64,000 bases of DNA from Liriodendron chinense (taxonomy: Eukaryota > Streptophyta > Magnoliopsida > Magnoliales > Magnoliaceae): contig PVNU02003892.1 in the NCBI GenBank assembly GCA_003013855.2, positions 1,984,001 through 2,048,000 of the forward strand. The letters run 5' to 3'. Shown here piece by piece: positions 1 to 12,300 of this stretch. Both the position numbers and the translations under genes were made by a program. How positions within the stretch are numbered: position 1 is the stretch's first letter; each line of letters opens with the position of its first letter. The notes under the pieces were generated by a model, which saw nothing but the letters and a program-made list of their open reading frames with translations, had not been told where the DNA came from and searched no databases.

Positions 1-1309
1 AGGTGACCCATCATTGATGATATGAAGAATCTACTTTAACCATCTTTTAGACCACATCCATATATGAATAACCACAAAAGTTTCAGATCAAAAGGATGTG
101 TGGTTTGATTGTACCGGTTGAAGAAAGATGGATCATCCAGAAAGATCTAACTGCGCAGAGTTTATAAAAGCCTTAAGTGTTCTAATTTTCAGACCATATT
201 CTGGGATTGTTTTGGACAATCTAATCCGTCTATCATGTAGAGGAGGAAGTGTTCTACCAATTTTCAAAATTTGGGATCAATCCGACATCTGTACACTTCG
301 GAGCGTTGAAAGCAAGATGACTAGTTCTGAAGGTACCCGAAGTGCGCGATTTTGAGAGGCGGTCGGTGATCTGATTGGTGGGCCCATTCAGATGATAATC
401 TTGGAAATCTAAATCATCTATGAGGAATATCACATTACAAGGAAGTTACAAATCAAATTTGAGGGCAATCCTACCATTGGTTAAGCTGTACCAAGCGAAA
501 CAAATTCTGCTATGTTGCTGTACTGTTGCTGCACTATAAAAGGAGGTGCTCTCTTCTATTCCAAATCAACCAAGGACATGGGGAGCAAGGAGTTCAAGTC
601 CTAGGAGGCTACCTAGCCTCCTACAACTAGTTTTTCTTCATTTTCTTAGTTCTAGTTCTAGTTTTAATATGTTTTTCCTTATCTAACCTCTTAGCTAGAG
701 GTAGAGGTGAAATTTGTAGTTGGTTCCAATGCTTTAATTCTTTTATTTCAAGTACCCTTTTCTTAATTTTGGATTTTGAAGTTATAGTTTGAATAAAGTT
801 TGGTTTTTTAGAAGTTTTGTGAGAGTTTGTGTGCTCTGGACATGAGTTCCTTGTAATTCTCTGAGATTACCATGATTGGGTTGTTTGAATTCGAATTGTA
901 GTAACCCTTGAGCATGCCATAGTCCATAGGCATGGCTGTTACTCCGAAGGCTAAAAGGTCAAGTTCTATGTGCTTCTTTAGAACTAGAAATCTGATTTCC
1001 AGATTTAAGTGGGACTGTTTGTGCTTGAATGTTATATCTTCCAATTAGATGAGAGATAGGACTTTGATTCTAATTGTGTTGTACTTGGATGAATGGATTG
1101 GCATTAGGACTACTACAAGTGAATCCTTGATGCTCTAGTTCTTCTTAATTTCAGATTTTTCTATTTGATGTGAAAAACTACTTTCTTAAACTTCTTAGAT
1201 TCTAGTTATTAGAGTACTTGGAATTGTTTACCTCTTTCCCTGTGGATCGACCTCGGTCTTACCGAGATTTATTACTACATCGCAGCCTTACACTTGAGGC
1301 GAGCGAACA
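1..1309 (+). repeat. LTR (3' or solo) of a non-autonomous LTR retrotransposon, 5' part outside window
   Basis: This stretch matches, nearly base for base, the right two thirds of the two LTRs at 36894-38832 and 41758-43670. It carries the same TATA box (TATAAAAG at 535-542), the same CTAGTTCTAGTTTTAATATG tract and the same terminal GAGGCGAGCGAACA at 1296-1309. The two complete copies extend about 600 bp further upstream, so this copy runs off the left edge. After the terminal CA there is no tRNA-Asp primer site like the one beside the 5' LTR at 38840, so it is a 3' LTR or a solo LTR. The target duplication cannot be checked because the left end is missing. Confidence 0.9.
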
Positions 1310-1324
1310 AGGAGCACGCTACAA

Positions 1325-2175
1325 AGGATAGATGTCCAAAATGTAGAACAAGCAGATGAAAATTTGATGGAGTTAAAAGGTCAACTGCCCCAAAGGTACC
1401 GTGTAAAGTGCTAAGGTATTTCCCATTAACCGCGAGGTTAAAAAGACTTTATAGTGTACCGTGGATTGCAGAGAACATGATATGGCATTCCAAGCGGTTG
1501 GAGATCAATGTCACATGTGTCATCCTGTTGATTCATCTATGTGGAAGAATGTAGATGGAAAGTTCGATGATTTTACTGCAGAGCCACATAACGTTCGGTT
1601 GGGGCTTGCAACGGATGGATTCAATCCTTTTGGGAATTTGAGCAGCCTGTTATGATTGTTACGTACAATCTTCCACCTCATTTATGCATGCGGAAGGAGT
1701 TTACAATGTTAACACTTTTGATCCCCGGAAAAAAAGGTCCAGGACATGACATTGACGTCTACTTGCAGCCGTTGATTACAGAGTTGATTGAATTGTGGAA
1801 TGGATCTGTAACATATGACTCGTATAGCAAAAACAGGTTCACAATGAGGGCAATTTTGTTATAGGCAATACACGATTTTCCGGCATATGGACATCTTTCT
1901 GGTTGTAGGACAGGAGGAAAGTATGCATGCCCTGTTTGTAGTGAGGAGACAGACTCAGTCTGGCTTGAACATGGAAAGAAGTTCGCTTATATGGGACATA
2001 GAAGATTCCTGCTACTTAATCATGACTTCAGGACGAAAACAACTGAATTCAATGGGAAGGAGGACACAAGGAAGATTCCAAAGCGTATGAAAGGTTCTGA
2101 TGTACTACGTAAAATGAATAATATTCAAAGAGAGTTCGGAAAGCATAGGAAAGAGTGGGAAGATTGATGTCCACA
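1325..2175 (+). pseudogene. CACTA (En/Spm) TNP2-like transposase fragment
   Basis: Translation in shifting frames gives the order of blocks typical of plant TNP2/Transposase_21 proteins: a PLTARLKRLY stretch near 1430, the block EPHNVRLGLATDGFNPFG (about 1580-1640), then YNLPPHLCM with LIPGKKGPGHDIDVYLQPLI (about 1660-1780), and later a block with YACPVC and HGKKF..MGHRRFL (about 1915-2010). At least two frameshifts and several stops break it, so it is a relic of a cut-and-paste DNA transposon. Only the central part of the catalytic region is present; no CACTA terminal inverted repeats were found nearby. It follows the LTR at 1-1309 directly, which suggests the LTR element inserted into or beside it. 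Confidence 0.8.
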
Positions 2176-2375
2176 GCTGAAACCTTCCCAGGGTCCACAT
2201 GATGTTTATTTGTCGTCCAACCTGCTCATAAGGTCACATGGACATAGATGAAGGGAAAACACAAATATCATCTTGATCCAAAACTTTTGTGTCCCCAACA
2301 AGTTTTCAATGATAGGCACTCAATTCACTCAGTTTCCTAGGGTGAGGTCTACTTAATTGAGATATGGATGTTGTG
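2176..2375. repeat. Foldback-repeat (MITE) internal fragment
   Basis: The segment with CATGATGTTTATTTGTCGTCC, AAGGGAAAACACAAATATC and CCAAAACTTTTGTG is nearly identical to the middle of the foldback repeat at about 7500-7700. The outer arms with GTGGGCCCCAC are not present here, so only the centre survives. Confidence 0.6.
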
Positions 2376-2985
2376 GCTGAAATTTAGACAATGAATAAAG
2401 GTAGTCAAATCCGACTTAACGATGTCAGTGGTACATCTGAGTTCCTTGACAAGGATACTCGAAACTCATGGTGATCACCAGACTTCCACAAAGTAATAGG
2501 AGACAGGGGAGAGGAGCTGGAGTTCAACAGGGAACTCTCCAATGCCTAAGTCAGGCAGGTGGGACCAATGTATTAGATTTTTAGGGTAATGGATTGTGTG
2601 TTTTGTCCTATAGAGGGAGCCCCTATTTATAGCGTTTTGTAACCCATTAAGAGGTAGAACCAATTTAAGGTACGTTAGGAGAGTTTGCATTGAGTAGGAG
2701 TTATGTTTCATAACGGCTGGAAAGATATCTGGTTGAGATAAAGCCAGATGTCTAGTTTGGTCTGAATAGAGCGGGTCACGCCTGGACTTGTCACACTCTC
2801 TTTATTGGCCTAGCTGACCTGATTTGCTTAGCTAACGGGGCTCAGTGTCTAAGCCCCTTGCATTGCCAACTTACACCTGATTGTAGATCCCTTCTCGAGG
2901 TTTAGGCCGCCTTCTGCTTTTATAAGGTCAATTCAGGAAGACTCGTAGACAACACCCGTAATACTTGTAATAAGAGGCTTAGTAA
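2376..2985. other. No recognisable feature
   Basis: Unique-looking sequence of about 600 bp between the foldback fragment and the next retroelement relic. Reading frames are short and I recognise no protein, RNA or repeat in it. Confidence 0.4.
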
Positions 2986-3349
2986 CTATTGAAGTTGCCT
3001 CCATGGGTCTTTGTGGTTTAGAAGCTCGACCCTCTTGGCCTTCAGCTCAGGACCCGTCCAAGCACTCATAGATGGGCCTTCAGGGACGTGCGGGCTTTCC
3101 TCACAGTATATGAGCCAGTTCGAAATTACCCACAACAGTAGCCCCCCTCCTGAGGCCAATCTGTATAGGCTCGGGCGTGGATATGAAGAACGAGCTGGTC
3201 TGGTGCTCACGCAGGAGATTTCAAATTTCAAAACCTCTACCTCGGACGTCGCAGTAGATGGATGGGAAATGTAGACATTTAATGCTGATTTCGAATTTCG
3301 AAGCGTGATCATGATTACCGTACGGTGCAACAGTCACTTCGGCTACTCG

Positions 3350-3605
3350 AACGAATGAGAAGACACGTGTGGCGCAGGTGTGCCAAGAGAATCGCCCAGC
3401 ATCTGCTCGTCCACTCCTATGGCGACACGTGGAGGTGTCTTTCTGATGAGGCGTTAGCTCTCCTACATAGGCGAATTACAAGCTGACGCGTGGAGAGGGT
3501 AGGTGAGTTGTCACGCCGTTTCACCTCCGGTTGCCGACACGTGGTGACACGTGGCAACCACGCCCAGGCAAAGGGGGCACATGCCCTGGCTATAAATATC
3601 CTCCC
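3350..3605 (+). promoter_or_regulatory. Promoter-like region: four CACGTG boxes and a TATA box
   Basis: Four perfect CACGTG cores (3364-3369, 3426-3431, 3538-3543, 3548-3553), most inside GACACGTGG contexts that match plant ABRE/G-box sites, lie upstream of TATAAATATC at 3591-3600. The broken coding region starts about 400 bp downstream. This is what a stress- or ABA-responsive promoter looks like on sequence alone, but the gene it would drive is a mobile-element relic. Confidence 0.45.
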
Positions 3606-4007
3606 CCCTTCACGATATTCTTCTTCTCTGTCTGTCTGTTTGCCATATCGGTTGCTACCTCCAGAGTCTTCTCCTGCTTCACTCTCGGCAAGTTTCTCGC
3701 CTATAGCAGTCGCAATGTGCCGGACTTTCCTTCTCGCTACAGTTTTCCTCCCTTTTTGAGTTTGTCCGGATGGCGTCTGTAGGTGAGCTCCTAGAGGACC
3801 TCAGTCCGATTTGAGGGAGGCCCCCGACGATATTGTAGATGAGGAGGCTCCTTCTAAGGGAGGACAAGAAGATGTCCCTCCCTTGGGGGAGGAGTGAAAG
3901 GTTGATAACCCAACCTCCACTTCTTGGCCGACTAAGGTCGGTCGTTTCAAGGTTAATTCTCTTAAGTCCAATTTCACTAAGTCTAACTTGATCAAACTCA
4001 GATAATG

Positions 4008-4522
4008 CTATGGTATCCCTTCAGTTATTAGTCTTCGTCTTCCTGATGATGGAAACGTTCCGAGCCGACCCCAAGAGGGCGAGGTTGCATTGTACTCTAT
4101 ATTCTTTTCTTGTAGTCTTCGTTTACCTCTCTACCCTCTAGTGAGAGAACTCCTCATCCTTCTGAACCTAGCTCCAAGTCAGCTCGTCCCCAATGCTTGG
4201 AGGATGATTTTTGGCTGCTATGTATTGTGGCAGCAGGTTGGCAATGCTGAGCTCTCAGCGCATGAGCTCATGCACTTATCCCAAGTTAAGGGTAGCAAGG
4301 AGGTCAAAGGCTGGTACTACATCTCGTCATGGTTGGGCACGGGCGAAAACATTAATCGACAACCTTTCGTCCTCTACCAAGAACTGGAAGGATAGGGTGG
4401 TTCTATGCAACCAAGGGATGAGAGGCGTCATCAGCCGAGCTGAGGGCATTGCGCTCCTGGGTCCCTATCACCTTTTCCACACCAGGTCGAAGCGTCATAC
4501 CGAGCTCTTATCCCTTATGTAG
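4008..4522 (+). pseudogene. Putative-gypsy-type transposon domain protein, broken
   Basis: The + strand reads a block with RLPLYPLVRELLILLNLAPS, QLVPNAWRMIFGCYVLWQQ and KGWYYISSWLG (about 4105-4345). This order (a basic/hydrophobic helix, 'L.P.Q..PNAWR', then 'GWYY.SS') is what I know from the plant 'putative gypsy type transposon' family (PF04195). A frameshift near 4350 moves the continuation (NLSSSTKNWKDR) to another frame, and the frame closes at 4522. The true start was probably upstream of 4008 (reading GIPSVISLRLPDDG) and lies in a region with stops. The function of this domain is not established; it occurs in large plant retroelement derivatives. Confidence 0.6.
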
Positions 4523-5280
4523 TCGTATTCCTTATTCTGTGTTAACATTGTTTTATTTTTACATGTTGCAGTTCAGTAGGCGAAGCAACCCAACCTCACC
4601 ATCTTTTAGCCGAGCAAGTTCAAATTGCCCGATAGAGTCCTGCCGCCTAGAGAAGTCAGAAAGACCTACTGTCTGAAGACTCTTCGTTAGGCCGGTCTAT
4701 TTTCTAAATGTAATTCTTCTGCTCGACCCTTTTGCTTGGGAGCTTCTTTTTCTCATCATTCCTTAGTCGTTTTAATGACGTTTTCCTTTCTCTTAGATTC
4801 AAGGACGTCTGCTCCACCCCCTTCATCGTAAAAGAGGAAACGTCCCTCCAAGGAGGAGGCAATGCAACTCCTTGCTGCGAAGAAGATGAGGGTGGTCTCC
4901 AAGCACCCTGGGGGTAGCTCGGAGGCTACCTCCTTGCACCTCATGTTGCGGTCTCCGCCCCTACTGTAGAGGTTGGGGAGGTTGCAGCTGCAGTGGAAAC
5001 TCCTCCCATGCCTTCAGCAGGAGGTTGTCGATTTGGAGGCTTGACCTAGGCTTGGTCAGGAGTCGGCCGAGGGAGCACAAGGCTTGGCTCCTAAGGTTGC
5101 TGCTGGCCCTTCCTAGCCATCCTCAGAGATTCCTAGGCATCTATACCAGCTTTGCAAATATGCCCACAGGGTGGTGACAAAGGAGAGGGTAGATGCCCTC
5201 CTGAAGGTCCCCAAGGAAAAAGTCCTGGAGTCTATAGCTGTTGGTGCCTTGGAGGTAAGTTGCTCTGGACTGTAATATAA

Positions 5281-7139
5281 TTTTTTCATCTTTTTTATTT
5301 TTTTTCTTAAATCTAACCTTAGATTTCTCTTGCAATTGGCCTTGTGCTCTATCTCAAATCATTATGTGAAGGAAGTAGAAATGAATATTTAGATATACAA
5401 TCAACCTAAGGAGTCACAAAAGATTCATGGTCTGTGTTGCACCAACACATAGCTTGAATTTGAAGAAGAATTGCCCACTAGCCACACCAACCTGTAGTAC
5501 GGGGTAGACCTAGCAAAATTCAACCAGACCCCGTTTTTACCAGTTTAGGGTTGGAAAATTTGACCCGAATTCAATTTTTGGGTTGACCCAACCCAACCAA
5601 ATCATATAGGGGTTAAGTAGACTATTGTATATTGATTTTCTTATTAGCTAAATAATACATAGTTTTTCTTTTTCTCACATACCCTGCTGGATGATGGACA
5701 GAGTGGATTTCACTTTTGATGAAAGTGGGCCCCATTTTTGTTGGTGAGTGTGCACTAGTTGATGTTGTACACCAAATTGGGTGGATCGGTCAACATCTAT
5801 TGACTCGATCAAAACCAAAACCGAGAGAAAATTTTCTCTCCCTCTGTTTCCGTTGAAACGTCTCAAATGGACGCTGATCAAGATTGTGCGGCCCATTTTT
5901 GAACAGTAGTCCGTCTGATCTAATCCGTTCATATGGTTCAAACATGGGAGTCTATCAAAACCCAGGTGTTTTATTGAAGGTATTGTTGTATGATATACAC
6001 AACTAGAAGCCAAAGATGGCAGTGGGTATGATTTTGTGTTTTCAAGCCCTTCAAAACCTGACCACTAAAACCAATGTCGCCCACCTTGGCTCGATCCAAA
6101 CCGTCTATCAGTTTCTAGCATCATTTTTAACTAAAACCAATTGATATCAGGTGTGGATACTCATGTGTATAATCATTATTTCGCATATAAGTTGCGTTGT
6201 GCGGGTGGCAGGTTCTAAAACGAAAATATTCCGTTTTCTTTCTCCCACTTCCGTTTCTTTCTATATTAACCTCAATCTATGACAATACATTCGAGCAAAT
6301 CTTAGTCATTCAATACCCTTAGTTGTAAGCTATCCTAGTCGTCCATTGATGTTCACCTCGATTAAGGCTGAGAATGCCATCATATAAATAGGATTTTTCT
6401 TCCGTTTTTCTCCCTTCTTGCATCTAGAAACCCTAAATCTCATGCTAACCATATAAACACGTCCGTTAGAAGGGGTTGAAGCTGAAATCTCAAAGTTTCC
6501 TAAGCTCCTCGAAATGATTCTACTTTATCCATAACTATTGAATTAAAGGAAAACCGACGGTTGGCGTTTCACCATTGGAGGTCATGTCTTCTTCTCCGAC
6601 GGTGTTATTGCTGCTGAGGTCATTGCTGGGCTGCATTCATAGAGCTCTTGCTGTTGATGTATAGGTAAGATAATCAACAATTTTATCTTTCTGTTACATA
6701 TATGATCGACCCGATTTGCTATCGAGTGGTAAACTGAGTCGAACTTGTTCTATACCTAGTTCATATTAATTGATAAAAGTTATTTATGATCCGAGGAATG
6801 TCTGATTTAGTTCAGCTATTTAGGATTAATCATATATAATCATATATCATTGCTTTTGAAGTTCAATCTAGGTTGAAACTAGTTGTAACTTGTGCTGAGT
6901 TGACTCAACAAAACTCACTAAGTCTAGTTTGAGGTGAAGTCTAATCCGTGACTATTCATGTCATATTCATGAGCAATGTTGGGCAGGCATTGGTAGCTGA
7001 AGATTTGAGTCTAGTTGTGAATTGATTTAGTAAAATTCCTTTATTAGGTGAGTCTTTCTTGAGAATTTTTAGTATTTTGATTCAAATTAGGGCTCAAAAT
7101 AAAATATGATTTCAGTTTAATGTACAAATTAGTTAGTCG
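5281..7139. other. No gene; AT-rich repeat-derived sequence
   Basis: No credible coding region. The part at 5510-5620 is rich in ACCCAACC / GGGTTGG words similar to 7140-7305 and 15620-15720, suggesting an eroded mobile element of the same type. The remainder (5640-7130) holds short unrelated frames only. Confidence 0.4.
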
Positions 7140-7305
7140 ATCATTAAAATGCGAGTCGACCCAACCAGACCTAGTTTAATTTGGGTTGGGTAAGGGTTGG
7201 AGAAATCCAACCCGAATTTAATTTGGGTCGGGTTAGGGTTGAGGTGGAAACGACCTGACCCAAACTTGACCCGATCCGAACCCGACCCATTGCCACCTCT
7301 AGACT
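7140..7305. mobile_element. hAT-type non-autonomous element, right end only
   Basis: A run of GGGTTGGGTAAGGGTTGG and CCCGACCC words ends in CGACCCATTGCCACCTCTA, the same kind of terminus seen in the complete hAT-type elements at 13523, 14449 and 8433 (which start TAG and end CTA). A matching left end with TAGAGGTGGCAATGG was not found, so limits and target duplication are unresolved. Confidence 0.45.
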
Positions 7306-7370
7306 AAGGGGTTATTAAATTACTTAAATACCCCTTAAAAGGAAACCTTAAAGCACCGAGTAAACTATGT

Positions 7371-7802
7371 CGCGCCCATTATGGATGTATGTGTCTTATC
7401 CATGATGTACATTGGTTTTTTGATATCATTTTAGAGCATGCTCTGAAAGCTGAATCATATCGAAAGCTCAAGTGGACCACACCATAGAAAAGAGTAGGAA
7501 GATTGTTGTCCACCATTGAAACCTTCCTAGGGCCACATTGATGTTTATTTGTCATCCAAACTGTTCATAGGGCTACATGCACATGGATGAAGGGAAAACA
7601 CAAATATCATCTTGATCCAAAACTTTTGTGGCCCCAAGAAGTTTTCAATGGTAGGCGCTCAATTCACACTGTTTCCTGGGGTGAGGTCCACTTGTGATCG
7701 GGATATGATTCACAGGCTCATGCCAATAAAATGATCTGGTAAAATGGATGGACGGTGTGGATAAAATACATAAATATTCATGGTGGGCCCCACACAGCTT
7801 AC
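7371..7802. repeat. Long-arm foldback repeat (MITE)
   Basis: Left arm: CCCATTATGGATGTATGTG..ATCATTTTAGAGCATG..AAAGCTCAAGTGGACCACACCAT. Right arm, inverted: AAAATGATCTGGTAAAATGGATGGACGGTGTGG..TATTCATGGTGGGCCCCAC. The arms (about 120-150 bp) can pair, leaving a central segment with CATGATGTTTATTT. No coding capacity. It belongs to the most abundant repeat family of the window; a Mutator- or hAT-like origin is possible but not shown. Confidence 0.7.
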
Positions 7803-8432
7803 TTACATGCAGTCTGCTTCCTCCAAGAACCTGTTAAATCTGAGGTGGGCCATGCCACTGGGAACAATATAAAATGACGTCTACAGCCTCTATACTCACA
7901 CGGTGTGGCCCGTTTGAGTTTTGGATCAAGTTGGAAATTTTAGGTCCCTTAATCCTGTTAAAGTGCACCTGATAAAGGGTTGGAAGGATTATATACACCA
8001 TGGTGGGTCCCACAGACAAACCTATACATGGCGTCCCCTCCTCCACTGTTCCCTGTAATCTCGTCTACCTAAGTTGTGAATCGGACTGTGTACAGATCCC
8101 AGGGCTCTGGATCGAGCTAGGACTGGCGCACCTGATGGACATGGACAGTGGATGTCACACATACAAGATGGTGGGCCGGTGAAACCTCACCGCTGCCCAA
8201 TACGGCCAAGTTGCAGCCTAGTGGGTGACTTGAAAAATCGTGGCCTTTGATTTAAACAAAAGTTATACATCACAAATTAGCGAGTGGGGTCAGGCACACG
8301 GTCACCGAAATTATATCAACCGAGTCCATGTAGTGATCTGGCCTTAAGCACAAGTAGGGGTACTAAACATGAGATTTAAACACAGCCCTAGAAGATCTGG
8401 GCTGGAAGAGGTCCAACCCATCTTATAGACAG

Positions 8433-9329
8433 TAGAGCTGGACATGAACAATAATTTACTGAACAGTTCATTCATTTCAGATCGAAAAAATTGAACCCAA
8501 TGGCCCGTTCGAAAGTAGAATAAGTTGAATTGAACCAAATTTTTTGTGTTCGACTAAGCACGAACAGGACCACTCTTCAGTTTGAAATTTGTTCGATTTG
8601 AACCGATTTGGTTTTACTCAAAAGGGTATTATAAATATACTTTTACTTCACTTATTTAGTCTACTTGACCGCCTTAACCAACCTTTTACCTCCTCGAAAT
8701 CCTAACCCCAATCCTCCCAACTCGTTCGTCCTCGACCCTAACTTCCTTACTCTTTGTACGAAGGATAATAAGAATTGTAAGTTAATGTAATTAAAAAAAA
8801 ACAAAAAAAAAAAAAAACACTGGTTATGTACTTTCTTTTTTATTTTATTTTTTTTGGGTTAGTTATGCAACACACCCACCCAGTTAATCACGGTACACAC
8901 CCACCCGGTAAGTCATTCTTCGCACTAGAGTCTTCCAACGAGGTAAAGGCTCCGAACCCTGGTTATGTACTTATATTGGTTGGTTATAAACATTGTGCTC
9001 AGTGAATATTAAGTATATATATGATATACATGTGATTTATGATTTGGTTGGTTAAAAATCTTATAATTTGTGATTTGTAATTTACAAACACATACTAGAA
9101 CAAAAATCTTTTTGCATAATAAAAATTAAATTGCTCGAAATGGTTCGAATTGAAAAAATTGTCTGAATTCAAAAATATCTGAACATATACGGACATGGCT
9201 GGACTAGACCAAACCAAGTTTGAACAAGGCCCAATTGCTCGAATGTTTGTTCAAACATAGCCCAGTCAGCAACCGGACTGAACTGAGCTGGCCCATGTTT
9301 GACTCGGATCGGTTCAATGTCCAGCTCTA
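8433..9329. mobile_element. hAT-type non-autonomous DNA transposon (897 bp)
   Basis: Starts TAGAGCTGGACATGAAC and ends GGTTCAATGTCCAGCTCTA, an inverted pair of about 14 bp. It is flanked by ATAGACAG (8425-8432) and ATAGACGG (9330-9337), an 8-bp target duplication with one difference, as expected for hAT elements. The body is AT-rich with GAAC/GTTC-rich ends and encodes no transposase. A SINE-derived fragment sits inside it (8865-8965). Confidence 0.8.
8865..8965 (-). repeat. tRNA-derived SINE fragment (B-box and body)
   Basis: On the minus strand this begins with CCAGGGTTCGGAGCC, which fits a pol III B box, then a body ending in GGGTGGGTGTGT..GTTAGTCA-like words that also occur at 61510-61570. 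The A-box part is missing. It is nested in the 897-bp hAT-type element. Confidence 0.5.
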
Positions 9330-9337
9330 ATAGACGG

Positions 9338-12300
9338 TCCACACTCTCTTATAAGCTCCTCCCCATGGTATGAATCAAAACTTAATTGAAGGAACCGGGT
9401 TGAATCAGGGCAGGGCCTACATGATAAAGGGCCTGGATCTCGTCCTTTCATGTGAAAGTTCTCTCTCATGTGTACATGTGGGTCCCACCACAGGTAACCC
9501 ATTTGTCGCGTCATGTCGCAGATGGCCAGTAGTTCCACACCATTTATCTGGTAGGTCTCGTCTATAAACCGATGGCTGTTGAAAATCAAACCAAACTGAT
9601 GATCTAACCTATTTCAGAACGGACGTTCAAAGCTATTTAAATCTCCGGAGTCCATTTGAAGAAAACCTTTCGAATGGCTAGGATAGTTCATGAAATACAA
9701 GCGAAAAATAGGACACACTCGATGAATGGCCTGGATCCATCTACCACATTTCAGATATTTTTTTTTTCCCACGAACTCCCCTGCCAGCCAGTCAACCATC
9801 TAGACGTCAACCAGTCAACTCAAATTTCTAGATATCTAGTCTCCATCAAAAAACCAAAAAAATAAAAAAGAACAAAAGAAAAAGTTCCCATCAAACAGGC
9901 CCCCCACTCGGCTCTTCTATTTGCTTACGGAACTCTGACATGGACGGGTTTACGTATAAATTATCTTTTCTCCTCATTTTTTGGTTCGGGCCTGTTTTTC
10001 TTGGTCGTGACCCTTTTTATTATTTTCTTTTCTTTCTATTTAGGGCACGTTCGGATGGTGGAGTTCCACCATGATGTGGAGTGGTGCACTGTGAATGGGT
10101 AATGATTATCAATACTACTCATGATATAACTTGATTAATATGTATTATATCTACACCATCCATCCATATTGCAATATCATTTAGGGCATTACCCCAAATA
10201 TCAGCTTCATCTAATACTTTTCTGGATTGTGGGAAGTTTTCAATGGAAGGTGTTCAATCTTAACTACTTCTATGGTGTGGTCAATTTCATTTCGGATGTG
10301 CCTCATTTTTTAGTTCCTTTCCATAAAATGATCTCGCAAGATGAATGAATGGTGTGGATATAATATATCCATCATGGCGGGGTACATGGAACTATGCCAC
10401 GTTAGCATTTGTTTGCCCATCCAAGTTGGTGGACATTTTGATGGATTATTATGATTTGACAAATTAGTTTATCTAATCGGCAATAAGAAGTAATGATGTG
10501 AGTTTTACATTGCAATATTGTACTAGTACTTGGTCATCCTTTATTTTTTTCATTTTCTATTTTGAGAGGGGTGTGATGGATGTCCTTGTACATGTGTATT
10601 TTTTCTTTTTCACTCACCCACACCATGCGAGCACTCAATCCCATAATCTTAACTAGTGTTGAAATAGAGATTGTCTACCTATGATCTATAGAGCGGACCC
10701 CTATTTATGTGTAATCGTTCTTTCATATCCATGCATCTACTCAAAATCTTTCTTGCATGTACATGCATATAATCGCGCATGTATATAATCGTGCATGTAC
10801 ATATAAGACAAAGGTTATGTGAGGTCAATATTCTCATGATAGCCTCCCATGAGGTTGAGCTCTATAGGCCTCATTGTGATGTGTGTTGGACATTCACACC
10901 ATGCATTTGATGGGTCCCCTCTAGGTTATGGGATGTCCCAAAAATCAATCGTATCCGAACATCAGGTGGGTCACTCAATCTAAAACCATGTAAAATCATA
11001 CATGATACATCTAAAACACTTGGCGGGCCTCTTCTAAGTTTTGGAATGGCCTGAATTTTGGTGCGACCCTTCATTAAAGTAGTACACTTCATTAAAGTAG
11101 TACACACACGGTGGATGGGTTAGATGTATGAACCACATCTTAGTGGGCCCTATAAACAATCAAGATGGTTTTAATGAATGGGCATCCACTCTCAACTATT
11201 GTTGTAGGAAGGGCTAAATGTGGTTTGGGTAGACTATAGCTTGTGTTCCAACCCATTGGACTTCAGACCCTCTTAGGGAAAGTATCATCGTTTTGGGAAT
11301 GAAGATGGACACACCATTGAATTTTTACAAGGCTCACAACGATGTGTATGTAAGATCTAATCCACCCATTAGATGTGTAATCTCATGTTCGGCCCATAGT
11401 CAAAAAATTAAGTTGACTTGTGATTCAAGTGGGCAACACCAATGGAAACAATTGGGATAGAGATGTCCACCCTTGATTTTTATGAGGCCCACCATGATGG
11501 TTATAAGCAATCCACTCACCCCATTAGATGAAACACTAAAACTCAAATATTGGACCTAAAAATCAGGCCCATTCATGATTAAAGTAGGCCACACCAAGGG
11601 AAACAGTTTGGAGGGCCATCGTTGCGTTGCATACTGTTTCTAATCATGGGATCCACTTGACTCATGGATAGAGCTGAGGTTTTGGTTCTCAGACTAATAT
11701 GAGGTGACTCACCTGATGGCCTAGGTAGATTTTGCATAAACATGACGGTGGGTCCACCCAAGCAATCTAACTCCATTTCCTTCTCTCCTCATTCATTAAC
11801 GTTTAACTACCCATTAATTTGTACCCAATTTCTAAGTTGCCGGTTTGACTTAGAGTTTTTCCTTTGCGTGTGGGTGTGTCTGTGGGTGGGGAAAAGGCTC
11901 TATTCAACCTCATGGGAAGTTCCAATGAGGTCTAGCTCTATAAGCCCTACTGTAATGTGCATTCGACATCCACACCATCAATTAGTGGCATCCTTCCGTG
12001 GCAGGCCATGGGCCTAAAAGTTAGGCCAATCCATGACTTAGGTGGACTACACAACAAACAACGGTTGAAGTGGATGCCCACCTATTGAAACCTTCCTAGT
12101 TGTTTATGGGGCCGTATGTGGGGATGTATACTACCAAACAAATGAGTAAAGGCTGCAGACTAACTGTGTTTTCCGCTTTGGATATAATCCGTAGCTATAT
12201 AGCTGTAGATTTTATCAGTGGCCATAAACTTCCCCCATACCTAGAGTTTCATTGTCCCATATGGGGCTCTATGGGGCCACTTGTGGGGCCCACCACAATG

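Larger units (their letters stand above)
2986..5280 (+). mobile_element. Retroelement relic with a putative-gypsy-type (Transposase_28-like) domain
   Basis: A GC-richer block than its surroundings (segments such as 3350-3620 and 4850-5120). It begins with a promoter-like region, then a degenerate coding region recognised at 4008-4522, then a low-complexity acidic/proline stretch with 'gaggaggc' repeats (4840-5130). The layout of long leader, N-terminal plant retroelement domain and charged tail resembles large non-autonomous retroelements that carry this domain without pol. I could not define LTRs or target duplications, so the outer limits are approximate. Confidence 0.5.
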
